A stretch of 64,000 nucleotides of DNA from Desulforudis sp. (GTDB lineage Bacteria; Bacillota; Desulfotomaculia; Desulfotomaculales; Desulforudaceae): the NCBI GenBank assembly GCA_003604975.1, contig QZIR01000010.1, forward strand, positions 1 through 64,000, in the 5' to 3' direction. The notes under the pieces are model-generated. The model made no database searches and was not told the origin of the DNA. It was given only the letters and a program-made list of their open reading frames with translations. Below are positions 51,198-59,779 of this stretch, piece after piece. The position numbers and the translations under genes are program-made. Within the stretch, counting starts at the first letter, position 1; each line of letters opens with the position of its first letter.

Positions 51198-52127
51198 GTG
51201 GGAAGTACAAACGGTAAATCCGGGGAGACTTCTTGTGCCCTGGCCAAAGACGGTAATTGTCCTGGCAGCAGTGCCTGCGGGCAGCCGGAAGCCTCGAGTT
51301 GTGGACAATCCGCCGACAAGAAGAGCGGGCTGGACTTGTTGCCCGTTAATGATTACTCAGAGATCGGCCGCGTGGTCGCCGTGGCAAGCGGCAAGGGCGG
51401 TGTGGGTAAATCCTCGGTCACCGCGCTTCTGGCCGTGGCCCTCGCCCGCCGTGGACGCCGTGTCGGGGTTCTCGACGCCGACCTTACCGGACCCAGCATT
51501 CCCAAGATATTTGGTCTCAGCGGGCGGCCCGGAGTGATTGGACAGGCCCTGGCGCCTGTGGAAAGCGCCAGTCTGGGGATCAGGGTAATGTCCATCAACC
51601 TGATGCTGGAGCAAGAGGACGAGCCGGTGATCTGGCGTGGGCCGATCATCGGGGGTGTGATCAAGCAGTTCTGGAACGATGTGGCCTGGGGTAAACTGGA
51701 CTACCTGCTCATCGACCTTCCCCCGGGGACAGGTGACGCCCCCTTGACGGTAATGCAATCCATCCCGGTAGATGCTGTGGTGATGGTTTCTTCCCCGCAG
51801 GCCCTGGCCGGGATGATCGTACGCAAAGCGATCAAGATGACCAATATCATGAACGTACCGATTGCCGGTCTGGTGGAGAACATGAGCTATGCCACCTGCC
51901 CCAAGTGTAATGAACACTATGAATTGTTCGGTCCTTCACGGGCCGAGGAGATCAGTGCGGAAACCGGTCTGGCCGTGCTGGGTAAGTTGCCTCTGGATTC
52001 GGCGGTCGCGGCCCTGGCGGACCGGGGTCAGATCGAACAATACGAGGCGGATCACCTGCCCAATCTAGCCATTCGCTTTGAAGACAGAATGAACGAACTG
52101 CCGAAAAGGCCCAGTATCACTGCATAG
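51198..52127 (+). CDS. Mrp/NBP35-type P-loop ATPase, Fe-S cluster carrier
   Basis: Deviant Walker ATPase of 309 residues: SGKGGVGKSSV near residue 67, DADLTGPSIPK, DLPPGTGD. The C-terminal CPKC pair (about 237-240) is the usual cluster-binding site. The first 45 residues are a Cys-containing extension (CALAKDGNCPGSSACGQPEASSC spread over 12-35), giving an NBP35-like second cysteine cluster. GTG at 51198 follows AAGGAGA. It probably loads clusters on enzymes such as the Hdr pair downstream. Confidence 0.92.
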   Translation: MGSTNGKSGETSCALAKDGNCPGSSACGQPEASSCGQSADKKSGLDLLPVNDYSEIGRVVAVASGKGGVGKSSVTALLAVALARRGRRVGVLDADLTGPSIPKIFGLSGRPGVIGQALAPVESASLGIRVMSINLMLEQEDEPVIWRGPIIGGVIKQFWNDVAWGKLDYLLIDLPPGTGDAPLTVMQSIPVDAVVMVSSPQALAGMIVRKAIKMTNIMNVPIAGLVENMSYATCPKCNEHYELFGPSRAEEISAETGLAVLGKLPLDSAVAALADRGQIEQYEADHLPNLAIRFEDRMNELPKRPSITA

Positions 52128-52159
52128 AAGGGTTGTTTCAGCGGGTTCAAAGAAAAGAA

Positions 52160-52189
52160 TTGACAGTGAACCAGGAATGATATTATACT
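52160..52189 (+). promoter_or_regulatory. sigma-A-type promoter of the hdrA-like gene
   Basis: TTGACA (52160-52165), 18 bp, TATACT (52184-52189). A transcript would carry a leader of about 220 nt before the ATG at 52420. Confidence 0.7.
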
Positions 52190-52195
52190 GGGGAC

Positions 52196-52419
52196 AAGTT
52201 ACAGAATATTCTATAGGATTTCTTCCGTGGGCTGGCGGCGAGGCTGCCGATGCCCTGGATTTTGTTTCTCGGTTTACAGTTAGTTGACGAAAGATTAAAG
52301 AGAGTCCAAGGGAGGGATGCCGCGCAAACTGAAGGAATCTTCAAAGCGGTGAAAGTTACTGATTTTCTTGGCTCGGCTCGTTGCCGAGACGCTCAAATGG
52401 GAGGACGGGTTGAAACGGT
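52196..52419 (+). other. long structured leader of the hdrA-like gene
   Basis: Contains a GGGC/GCCC-closed hairpin around GGCGGC-GAG-GCTGCC (about 52229-52255), an AAGATT/AATCTT pairing (about 52290/52338) and a CTCGGC/GCCGAG hairpin (52373-52389) before the coding region. I could not match it to a known riboswitch. There is no ORF with a ribosome binding site. Confidence 0.4.
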
Positions 52420-55400
52420 ATGCCAAATAAAATTGGATCTGTAATGGTAGTTGGTGGCGGTATCGCCGGTGTACAGGCTTCTCTGGACTTAGCTGAAGCC
52501 GGATACTATGTATATCTTGTTGAGCGTTCATCGGCCATCGGTGGTACGATGGCGGCGCTGGACAAAACCTTCCCCACCAACGACTGCTCCATGTGTATTC
52601 TTTCCCCGAAGCTGGTCGAGTGCGGCAGGCACCCCAATATTGAGATCGTGACTCTGGCCAGCCTGGTTGACCTGCAGGGTGAGCCCGGAAACTTCAAAGC
52701 GACCCTGATTCAGGCTCCCAGGTATGTAGACGGGGACAAGTGTGTGGCCTGCGGCGACTGCGCGGCGAAGTGTCCCGTTAAGATTTCGGATGAGTTTAAC
52801 GAAGGACTCGCCATCAAGAAGATCATCGGGAACAAATACGCTCAGGCGGTACCCAACACCTACGCGATTTCCCATCCCGAGAAGTGCCTCTACCTGACCA
52901 AGGGCGTACAGACCGGCAAAGAGGTCTGCAAGCTCTGTGTGAAGGCCTGCAACAAGGATGCCATCAACTTAAACGACAAGGAAAAGACCTTCAACCTCGA
53001 CATCGGTGCGGTCATCCTGGCCCCCGGCTTTGATGAGTTCGAACCGGCCAGCTTGAAGTCGTTTGGCTACGGTGTGTACAAGAACGTGGTCACCAGTATC
53101 GAGTTTGAACGGATTCTGAGTGCTTCCGGCCCGTTCAGCGGCCACCTGGTACGGCCTTCGGATCATACCGAGCCGAAGAAGGTCGCCTGGATCCAGTGCG
53201 TCGGTTCACGTGACCGGAGGATCGGCTGCAACTACTGTTCGTCCGTCTGCTGCACCTACGCGATCAAGGAAGCCATGATCGCCAAGGAGCATAGTGCCAC
53301 CCCGCTGGATACCGCAATCTTCTTTATGGATATGCGGACCTACGGCAAGGGCTTTGAAGCCTACTACAACCGTGCTCAGAATGAGACAGGCATTCGCTTC
53401 GTCCGCTCGCGGATCTTTGAATTGGCCCCCGGCAGCACCGAGGACTCCCTCAAGATTCGCTACAGTGACGAGGATGGCGAGATTAAGAATGAAGAATTCG
53501 ATATGGTCGTACTGTCCGTCGGTCTACAGCCGTCCAAGAGCGCCATTGAGATGGCCGGTAAAATCGGCGTAGAGCTTAACAAGTACAACTTTGCGGATAC
53601 CACCAACTTTACCCCGGTGGAGACTTCGCGTTCCGGCGTGTTCATCTGCGGCGCCTTCCAGAGCCCGATGGACATCCCGACTTCCGTAATGCAGGCCAGT
53701 GCAGCGGCCGCGGCGGCGGGTACCCTGCTGGCCGAGGCCCGGGGCACAGCTTTGAAGGCTGCGGCCGAGCCGACCGTTGAACTGGACGTAGCCGGTGAGG
53801 AGCCGCGGGTAGGCGTGTTTGTCTGCAACTGCGGTATCAACATCGGTTCCGTGGTCAGTGTACCTGAGGTCAGGGATTATGTTGCCACCCTTCCGAACGT
53901 GGTGTACGCCGAGGAAAACCTGTACACCTGTTCTTCGGATACCCAGGATAAGATCAAAGAAGCCATCAAGACGCACAAGCTGAACCGTGTCGTGGTTTCG
54001 GCCTGCACCCCGCGGACGCACGAGCCGCTCTTCCGCGCCACCTGCGCTGAAGCGGGCTTAAACCCCTACCTGTTTGAATTCGGTAACATCCGTGAGCACT
54101 GCTCCTGGGTACATATGAAGGACAAGGAAGCGGCTACCCAGAAGGCCAAGGAGATCACTGCCAGGGCTATCGCCAAGGCTCGCCTGTTGGATCCGCTGCA
54201 CACCGTGACGATCGGCGTGAATAAGAGCGCGCTGGTGATCGGCGGCGGTATCGCCGGCATGAACGCGGCCCTAGACCTGGCCACCCAGGGCTTCGAAGTC
54301 AGCCTGCTGGAGAAATCCGACGCACTGGGCGGTATGGCGCGGCGGATCCACTTCACCCTCGAGGGGATGAACGTGACCTCCTACCTGGAAGGCCTGGTTA
54401 GTGCCGTGACCGCAAACCCGAAGATCAAGGTGTACACCGGAGCCCAGATCAAGGATGCGGTCGGCTACGTCGGCAACTTCACCACCACGGTCGAGGTGGG
54501 CGGTAAGACTGAGGAGATCAACCACGGCGCCGTCGTGATCGCCATCGGCGGACGTGAACTGAAGACCACCGAGTACATGTACGGTCAGGACGCCCGTGTA
54601 ATGACCGGTCTCGAATTGGAAGAAGAAATCGCCAAGGGCTCGGACAAGGTAAAGAACGCGAAGAACATCGTGATGATCAACTGCGTCGGTTCCCGTGAAC
54701 CCGACCGCGTCTACTGCAGCCGCGTCTGCTGCAGCGAGTCGGTCAAGAACGCGCTCAAGGTTAAGGAGCTTAATCCCGACGCCAACGTTTACGTACTGTA
54801 CCGCGATATGCGCACGTACGGCTTCAAGGAAGACTACTACGAGGCTGCTCGCGGCAAGGGCGTTATGTTCCTGCGCTTCGATCCGGGGAACAAGCCGGTG
54901 GTCGCGAACGACGGTGGCAAGCTGACCGTTGCCGTAACCGACCCGATCCTGAAGGAAGCCTTCACTATCGATGCTGACATGGTCGGACTGGCCGTAGCCA
55001 CCCTGCCGCCGGAAGACTCCAAGGGAATTGCCCAGCTCTATAAGGTTACCGGCGAATACGAAGGCGGCTTCTTCCTGGAAGCGCATATGAAACTGCGGCC
55101 GGTAGACTTCGCTACTGACGGTGTCTTCCTGGCTGGTCTGGCCCACGGACCGAAATTCATCGAGGAGAGTATCGCTCAGGGTAGAGCAGCGGCCGCCCGT
55201 GCGGCCACCGTTCTGACCAAGGATCAGTTGGTCGGCGGCGGCGCAGTGGCCAAGGTGGACAAGGAGAAGTGCTCTGGCTGCCGCGTCTGTGTCACTCTCT
55301 GCCCGTACAATGCGATTACCTTCCTGGAGGAAGAGAATGTGGCCGAGGTTAACGAGGTGCTCTGTAAGGGCTGCGGCACCTGCGTAGCGGCCTGCCCGTC

Positions 55401-55470
55401 GAAAGCCACGCAGGCGATGGGCTTCAAGGACGAGCAGATCTTTGCCGAGATCGAAGCGTTCCTGGCCTAA
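52420..55470 (+). CDS. HdrA-like FAD/Fe-S oxidoreductase, double-module form
   Basis: Protein of 1016 residues. Module 1 (1-455) is QmoA/HdrA-like: FAD loop VVGGGIAGVQASLDLAEAG, the cysteine motif TNDCSMCILSPKLVEC and a ferredoxin-type CVACGDCAAKCP (about 108-119). Module 2 (464-1016) is canonical HdrA: VCNCGIN, SACTPRTHEPLF, a second FAD loop VIGGGIAGMNAALDLA (about 605), and a C-terminal two-cluster ferredoxin (CSGCRVCVTLCP near 950, CKGCGTCVAACP near 980). HdrA proteins bifurcate electrons between ferredoxin and a disulfide or other acceptor. It is paired with the HdrD-like gene downstream. Cytosolic. Confidence 0.9.
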   Translation: MPNKIGSVMVVGGGIAGVQASLDLAEAGYYVYLVERSSAIGGTMAALDKTFPTNDCSMCILSPKLVECGRHPNIEIVTLASLVDLQGEPGNFKATLIQAPRYVDGDKCVACGDCAAKCPVKISDEFNEGLAIKKIIGNKYAQAVPNTYAISHPEKCLYLTKGVQTGKEVCKLCVKACNKDAINLNDKEKTFNLDIGAVILAPGFDEFEPASLKSFGYGVYKNVVTSIEFERILSASGPFSGHLVRPSDHTEPKKVAWIQCVGSRDRRIGCNYCSSVCCTYAIKEAMIAKEHSATPLDTAIFFMDMRTYGKGFEAYYNRAQNETGIRFVRSRIFELAPGSTEDSLKIRYSDEDGEIKNEEFDMVVLSVGLQPSKSAIEMAGKIGVELNKYNFADTTNFTPVETSRSGVFICGAFQSPMDIPTSVMQASAAAAAAGTLLAEARGTALKAAAEPTVELDVAGEEPRVGVFVCNCGINIGSVVSVPEVRDYVATLPNVVYAEENLYTCSSDTQDKIKEAIKTHKLNRVVVSACTPRTHEPLFRATCAEAGLNPYLFEFGNIREHCSWVHMKDKEAATQKAKEITARAIAKARLLDPLHTVTIGVNKSALVIGGGIAGMNAALDLATQGFEVSLLEKSDALGGMARRIHFTLEGMNVTSYLEGLVSAVTANPKIKVYTGAQIKDAVGYVGNFTTTVEVGGKTEEINHGAVVIAIGGRELKTTEYMYGQDARVMTGLELEEEIAKGSDKVKNAKNIVMINCVGSREPDRVYCSRVCCSESVKNALKVKELNPDANVYVLYRDMRTYGFKEDYYEAARGKGVMFLRFDPGNKPVVANDGGKLTVAVTDPILKEAFTIDADMVGLAVATLPPEDSKGIAQLYKVTGEYEGGFFLEAHMKLRPVDFATDGVFLAGLAHGPKFIEESIAQGRAAAARAATVLTKDQLVGGGAVAKVDKEKCSGCRVCVTLCPYNAITFLEEENVAEVNEVLCKGCGTCVAACPSKATQAMGFKDEQIFAEIEAFLA

Positions 55471-55480
55471 GCGTACAGTC

Positions 55481-55511
55481 GATCCCGGACCGCTCGAGGC
55501 GGTTCGGGGTC
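55481..55511 (+). terminator. strong hairpin between hdrA- and hdrD-like genes
   Basis: A 13-bp stem (55481-55493 against 55499-55511) with two G-T wobble pairs and loop TCGAG. No T-tract follows; it may attenuate transcription or protect the 3' end of upstream mRNA. Confidence 0.5.
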
Positions 55512-55548
55512 GTGGTCCTAAATTCAGGTTGGTGGAGGGATATCATAA

Positions 55549-56811
55549 ATGGAAGCCAAGAAGTTGAACGAGGTAAGGGATCCCAAATTCAGGGATGAAA
55601 TAGTCGAAAAGATGTGCTTTCACGACGACAAGGCTAAGTTCAATCTGAACTACTGCCTGTCGTGCGGCACCTGTGCGGCTGGGTGTTATTTCACGGATCT
55701 TGTGGAAAACCACGACCCGCGCAAGTTTATGCGTAAGATTGCCCTGGGCCTGAAGGATGAGGTCTTAAACGACCCGTTCGTATGGCTCTGCAACATGTGC
55801 GGCCGCTGTACCATGAACTGCCCCGGCAATATCCCGCTGGCCAACGTGGTGCGTACCGTCCGCGGTCAGTTTGGTCTGACGGCGCCCGGTCACCTGCAGA
55901 AAGTTGCCGAAACCCACATGGAAACCGGCAACCAGATGGCGGTAACCGAGGAAGACTTCCTGGACACCATTGACTGGATGCAGGAAGAGTTGCAGGAAGA
56001 GTTCGGTGATCCGAATTTCACGATTCCGGTCAACGTCGAGGGCGCGGAGATCCTCTTCATCGCCCACCCGCGTGAAATTAAGTACTACCCCGAGGACATC
56101 AAGAGCTGGACCAAGGTCATGGTCAACGCCAAGGAGAGTTGGACGCTCTGCCCGACCGCCTTTGACGTCACCAACTTCGGTCTCTTCAACGGCCGTGACG
56201 ACGAGGCGCGCAAGATCATGGACTTCACCATCAATGAGGCGAAGCGTCTGGGTGTCAAGCGGATCGTGATGACCGAGTGCGGTCACGGTTACTGGGCCTA
56301 CAAGTGGGGCCAGAAGGTCTGGTACAAGGAAGGCGAATGCCCGTTCACGTTTGAACACTTCGTCGAGTATATGGCCGACCTGATCAAGACCGGCAAAATC
56401 AAGGTTGACAAGAGCAAGAACCCGCAAACGGTTACCATCCACGACCCGTGCAACACCGTGCGCAAGGGCGGTCTGATTGAAGAGGGCCGCTACATTCTGG
56501 AGAATGTGGCCGAGAACTTCGTGGATATGTGGCCGAACCGCGAGTACAACATCTGCTGCGGCGGCGGCGGTGGCGCCCTGCCGATGGGTGACTGGGTGAA
56601 GGAAGCGCGGATGAAGAAGGGTAAGCTGAAGGCCGACCAGATGATGGCCACCGGTGCCGAGATCTGCTGCGCGCCCTGCCACAACTGTTACGACCAGCTG
56701 AACGACATCAATAAGGAATACAAGCTGGGCATGAAGATCAAGCACCTGCACCACCTGGTGGCAAATGCTTTGATCTGGGAAGAAGGCACCGGGCCCAAGA
56801 CCGAAGAGTAA
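55549..56811 (+). CDS. HdrD/DsrK-like Fe-S protein with CCG domain
   Basis: Protein of 420 residues combining HdrC- and HdrB-like parts. Two [4Fe-4S] motifs, CLSCGTCAAGC (from 35) and CNMCGRCTMNCP (from 81), are followed by a CCG-type domain: HDPCNTVRKGG (about 298), NICCGGGGG (about 334) and CCAPCHNC (about 373). CCG domains can hold the noncubane cluster that reduces disulfides. With the HdrA-like gene it should form a soluble electron-transfer complex; the substrate is unknown. No membrane helices are seen. Confidence 0.88.
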   Translation: MEAKKLNEVRDPKFRDEIVEKMCFHDDKAKFNLNYCLSCGTCAAGCYFTDLVENHDPRKFMRKIALGLKDEVLNDPFVWLCNMCGRCTMNCPGNIPLANVVRTVRGQFGLTAPGHLQKVAETHMETGNQMAVTEEDFLDTIDWMQEELQEEFGDPNFTIPVNVEGAEILFIAHPREIKYYPEDIKSWTKVMVNAKESWTLCPTAFDVTNFGLFNGRDDEARKIMDFTINEAKRLGVKRIVMTECGHGYWAYKWGQKVWYKEGECPFTFEHFVEYMADLIKTGKIKVDKSKNPQTVTIHDPCNTVRKGGLIEEGRYILENVAENFVDMWPNREYNICCGGGGGALPMGDWVKEARMKKGKLKADQMMATGAEICCAPCHNCYDQLNDINKEYKLGMKIKHLHHLVANALIWEEGTGPKTEE

Positions 56812-56834
56812 CCCTTTATTAGGAAGCGACCCAT

Positions 56835-56872
56835 AACCGTGAAGGCCGTAGGCCTTCACGGTTCCTCTTTTC
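56835..56872 (+). terminator. intrinsic terminator after the hdrD-like gene
   Basis: AACCGTGAAGGCC (56835-56847) pairs perfectly with GGCCTTCACGGTT (56851-56863), loop GTA, then CCTCTTTT. Confidence 0.85.
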
Positions 56873-56877
56873 CTAGA

Positions 56878-56965
56878 GGAGAGCACCGATAAGCTACGCG
56901 TGGCTTTGTCATGCTCCGCCGTCCGTCGTCGCCTTTCGCGCCACGCTTGCTTCTGAGCGCTCTCC
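56878..56965. repeat. family-A palindromic element, 88 bp
   Basis: The left end reads GGAGAGCACCGATAAGC and continues to CGCGTGGC; the right end, inverted from 56965, reads GGAGAGCGCTCAGAAGCAAG and continues to CGTGGC. The ends are imperfect inverses of about 26 bp. It is the same element type as 24149-24289, in the opposite orientation. The flank beyond the right end (CATGCTTGTAGCAGTCTAGT) also recurs in variant form beside 24071. Confidence 0.65.
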
Positions 56966-57101
56966 ATGCTTGTAGCAGTCTAGTGGAAGATAGCGCTCCA
57001 ATCCAGCCATTGGGAATTTCTGGTTTAGTCCATTAAGCCTTGTCATGAAAGTGACGGAGGAGTAGAATCACGCTAACCTGTGGTCATCGGAGGCGCTTCT
57101 A

Positions 57102-58052
57102 TTGAACCAGGAGAAGAACCATTTAGCGATCCTGTTGCTGTTTCTGACCCCGGTGTTCTGGGGCGGGGCCTTTGTGGCGGCAAAGTATGTGGTACCCGAA
57201 CTGCATCCGGTGGTGGCGGCCAGTGTCCGCTTCCTGCTTTCCTTTTTGTTCCTCTTTCCGGTATTGATGATTTGGGAGGGCCGTAAGTCCCTTCCCGCCT
57301 TACGGGACATACCGCTCCTGATGTTCCTGGGTTTGACAGGAGTCTTCACCTACAACGTACTCTTCTTTTACGGCCTTCAGACGTCCCAGGCGGCCGACGG
57401 GGCGCTGGTGGTGGCCTCCAGCCCGGTCTTTACCGCAATCGTAGCCGCAATTTGGCTGCGGGAGCGTTTCTGCCTGGGCCAGTTGGCGGGCTTTGCGCTC
57501 TGTCTGGCGGGATTGCTGACGATCATCGCCAAGGGCTCCCCCTCGGTCCTGCTCAACCGCGAGTATAACCCAGGCGATCTCCTGCTTCTGGGATGCGCGG
57601 TCTCCTGGGCCCTTTACTCCGTAGGTGGCAAGCTCGTGATGCAGCGGATATCTCCCCTAGCCTCAACCACCTATGCGGTCGGGTTTGGGGCCCTCTTCCT
57701 GACGGTGGCCGCCGTGCCCTTTGGTTCCCGGGAGATGGTCATGGGGATGTCCGTGTCTGTGGTGTGGGGTCTGTTGTTCCTCGCCCTGTTTGCCTCGGGG
57801 GTCGCTTATGTGTTCTGGTTCTCCGGGGTCAACAAGGTTGGCGCCGGGCGCTCATCCGTCTTTGTGAACTTCGTGCCCTTCTGGGCCGCCGTGGCCGGAG
57901 TGGCAATGCTGGGCGAACATCTGGCGCTCTTCCACCTGGTCGGCGCGGCATTAACCGTAGGCGGCGCTTACCTGGTCACCACCAAAAAGGCGAAGGCCTG
58001 CAAAACAGCTGGTCCGGTTCGGACACCGACCGCGGCAACCGAGGCCAGGTAA
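57102..58052 (+). CDS. EamA/DMT-family transporter
   Basis: Ten-helix drug/metabolite transporter of 316 residues made of two EamA repeats (FWGGAFVAAKYVVPELHPVVAASVRF and SWALYSVGGKLVMQRISPLASTTY). Exports or imports small organic molecules; the substrate is unknown. The start is TTG 7 nt after GGAGG. The Lys/Ala/Thr-rich C-terminal tail (about 285-316) is cytosolic. Confidence 0.92.
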   Translation: MNQEKNHLAILLLFLTPVFWGGAFVAAKYVVPELHPVVAASVRFLLSFLFLFPVLMIWEGRKSLPALRDIPLLMFLGLTGVFTYNVLFFYGLQTSQAADGALVVASSPVFTAIVAAIWLRERFCLGQLAGFALCLAGLLTIIAKGSPSVLLNREYNPGDLLLLGCAVSWALYSVGGKLVMQRISPLASTTYAVGFGALFLTVAAVPFGSREMVMGMSVSVVWGLLFLALFASGVAYVFWFSGVNKVGAGRSSVFVNFVPFWAAVAGVAMLGEHLALFHLVGAALTVGGAYLVTTKKAKACKTAGPVRTPTAATEAR

Positions 58053-58120
58053 CCCTTACCCGGTAGAAACCTCAGGTTTCGGAATCCTAGCGTTGGGTAA
58101 ACAGTGAGGTTATCACGGGT

Positions 58121-58149
58121 TTACAGTAATTCCAAATAGAAGGTATAAT
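58121..58149 (+). promoter_or_regulatory. sigma-A-type promoter of the folP operon
   Basis: TTACAG (58121-58126), 17 bp, TATAAT (58144-58149). The start codon at 58169 is only about 13 nt after the predicted start site. Confidence 0.75.
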
Positions 58150-58168
58150 ACCAATAGCAGGGGGCGAC

Positions 58169-59371
58169 ATGAGCGAAAATCAGATCTGGGTAATCAATGT
58201 GGCTAATCGGGAACAGGCCATCCGGGAGATCCAAGGGGTGGGATCAGATGCCGTGGGCTGTCGGCTGATGGCGCCCAAGGCCGTGCACCGGGTGGTTAAA
58301 ATCACCGGTTTGAGTCCCGTCCAGGCCAACATTATCAAACAGGAAATGCTGGCCCGGGGCGGCGATGCGGCACTTACCCGGGGATCGGTCAATATGTCCG
58401 TCAACCGGACTGACGTGCTGGTCATGGGCACCCTTAGGCAGTTGCGGGGCTTCACGGCCAAGCTGAGGATGCAGCCCTTCGGTTTACCGGCTCTGGCCGA
58501 CCGTATTGAGGCGGTATTATGTAACCTTGAGAAAACCCGCGTGCGGCGCCTGGATTGCCGCGGCCACGAACTCGCGCTGGGCGCCCGCACCCTGGTAATG
58601 GGTATCCTCAATATAACCCCCGACTCCTTTTCGGACGGCGGCCGATACAACGACGCGGAAGAGGCCCTGAGGCGGGCACGGCAGATGATTGCCGAGGGCG
58701 CCGACATCATCGACGTCGGGGGAGAGTCCACACGGCCGGGGTCTGAGACGGTTTCGGCCGAGGATGAATGGCGACGCATTGGGCCCGTGCTTGAAAGACT
58801 CGTGCCAGCGGTGGACGTGCCGGTTTCGGTGGATACTTCGAAGGCGGCAGTCGCCCAAAGGGCCCTGGAACTGGGTGTCCACATTGTGAACGACCAGTGG
58901 GCGCTGGCGGACAGCGGGATGGCGGAACTGGTGTCCCACTACGAGGTACCGGTGATCCTGATGCATAACCAGCAGGGCACAGATTACCTTGACCTGCTGG
59001 GTAACATTGTTGCGTATTTTGAGGCCTCTGTCGAGAAGGCCAAGGATGCTGGTATTAGACCGGATAAGATCATCCTGGACCCCGGATTTGGTTTTGGGAA
59101 GACCGTGGACCAAAACCTGGATGTCATCCGGCGCTTTGGAGAGTTACGTAGCCTGGGGTTTCCGCTGCTGATCGGTACCTCCCGGAAATCCACCATCGGT
59201 AAGGTCCTGGACCTTCCGATCGACCAGCGGGTAGAGGGGACGGCGGCCACCGTAGCCGTGGGCATCGCCAACGGGGCCGATTTGGTCCGGGTGCACGACG
59301 TGCGGGAGATGGTACGGGTGGCGCGGATGACCGACGCCATCGTCAGGGGGTGGAGCGATGCCGAGGGATAA
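58169..59371 (+). CDS. folP: dihydropteroate synthase with N-terminal extension
   Basis: Joins 4-aminobenzoate to dihydropterin pyrophosphate in folate synthesis. 400 residues: residues 130-395 are the TIM-barrel DHPS (MGILNITPDSFSDGG, DVGGESTRPGS, DPGFGFGK, GTSRKS). Residues 1-120 are an additional domain not in the usual 280-residue enzyme, with an internal KITGLSPVQANIIKQEMLARGGDAALTRG part. That extension is known in some Clostridia, but I know of no assigned role. It overlaps folB by 14 bp. Confidence 0.95.
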   Translation: MSENQIWVINVANREQAIREIQGVGSDAVGCRLMAPKAVHRVVKITGLSPVQANIIKQEMLARGGDAALTRGSVNMSVNRTDVLVMGTLRQLRGFTAKLRMQPFGLPALADRIEAVLCNLEKTRVRRLDCRGHELALGARTLVMGILNITPDSFSDGGRYNDAEEALRRARQMIAEGADIIDVGGESTRPGSETVSAEDEWRRIGPVLERLVPAVDVPVSVDTSKAAVAQRALELGVHIVNDQWALADSGMAELVSHYEVPVILMHNQQGTDYLDLLGNIVAYFEASVEKAKDAGIRPDKIILDPGFGFGKTVDQNLDVIRRFGELRSLGFPLLIGTSRKSTIGKVLDLPIDQRVEGTAATVAVGIANGADLVRVHDVREMVRVARMTDAIVRGWSDAEG

Positions 59372-59732
59372 GGTGATCCTGGATGGAATGGAGTTTTACG
59401 GCTACCACGGGGTTCAGAAGGCGGAGCACGAACTGGGACAGCCCTTTATCGTGGATCTTGAACTTGGTCTGGACCTGGCTCCGGCCGGGCGGAGTGATGA
59501 TCTCCGGCAGGCCGTAAACTACGTTGAAGTCTACAACACGGTGCGTGAAATCGTGCAGAAGGGACGGTTCTTGTTACTGGAAGCCTTGGCGGAGGCGATC
59601 GCTTCCGCCGTACTGCGCGACTTCCCGGTTGAGGAGTTGATGGTCCGGGTCAAGAAGCCACACGTACCGATACCGGGGCGCATTTGCTTTGCGGCGGTAG
59701 AAATTAAACGGCAAAATGAGGTGAAGGCTTAA
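59358..59732 (+). CDS. folB: dihydroneopterin aldolase
   Basis: Converts dihydroneopterin to hydroxymethyl-dihydropterin and glycolaldehyde. 124 residues, normal. GMEFYGYHGVQKAEHELGQPFIVDLEL and the catalytic Lys in VRVKKPHVPIPG are present. It starts inside the end of folP, so translation is coupled. Confidence 0.95.
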   Translation: MPRDKVILDGMEFYGYHGVQKAEHELGQPFIVDLELGLDLAPAGRSDDLRQAVNYVEVYNTVREIVQKGRFLLLEALAEAIASAVLRDFPVEELMVRVKKPHVPIPGRICFAAVEIKRQNEVKA

Positions 59733-59779
59733 CGGTCACCGACAATCCCCCGGTGTGCTGAAGCAAGGAGGCGGGACAG

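Noticed and set aside
52229-52389. The hdrA leader considered as a SAM, THF, TPP or T-box element
   Set aside because: No signature boxes of those classes (for example the T-box GGTGG sequence or the SAM-I AGAGGTGGAGGGA core) were found.
52250-52444. Small frame in the hdrA leader
   Set aside because: No ribosome binding site, it overlaps the hdrA start, and its composition is not protein-like.
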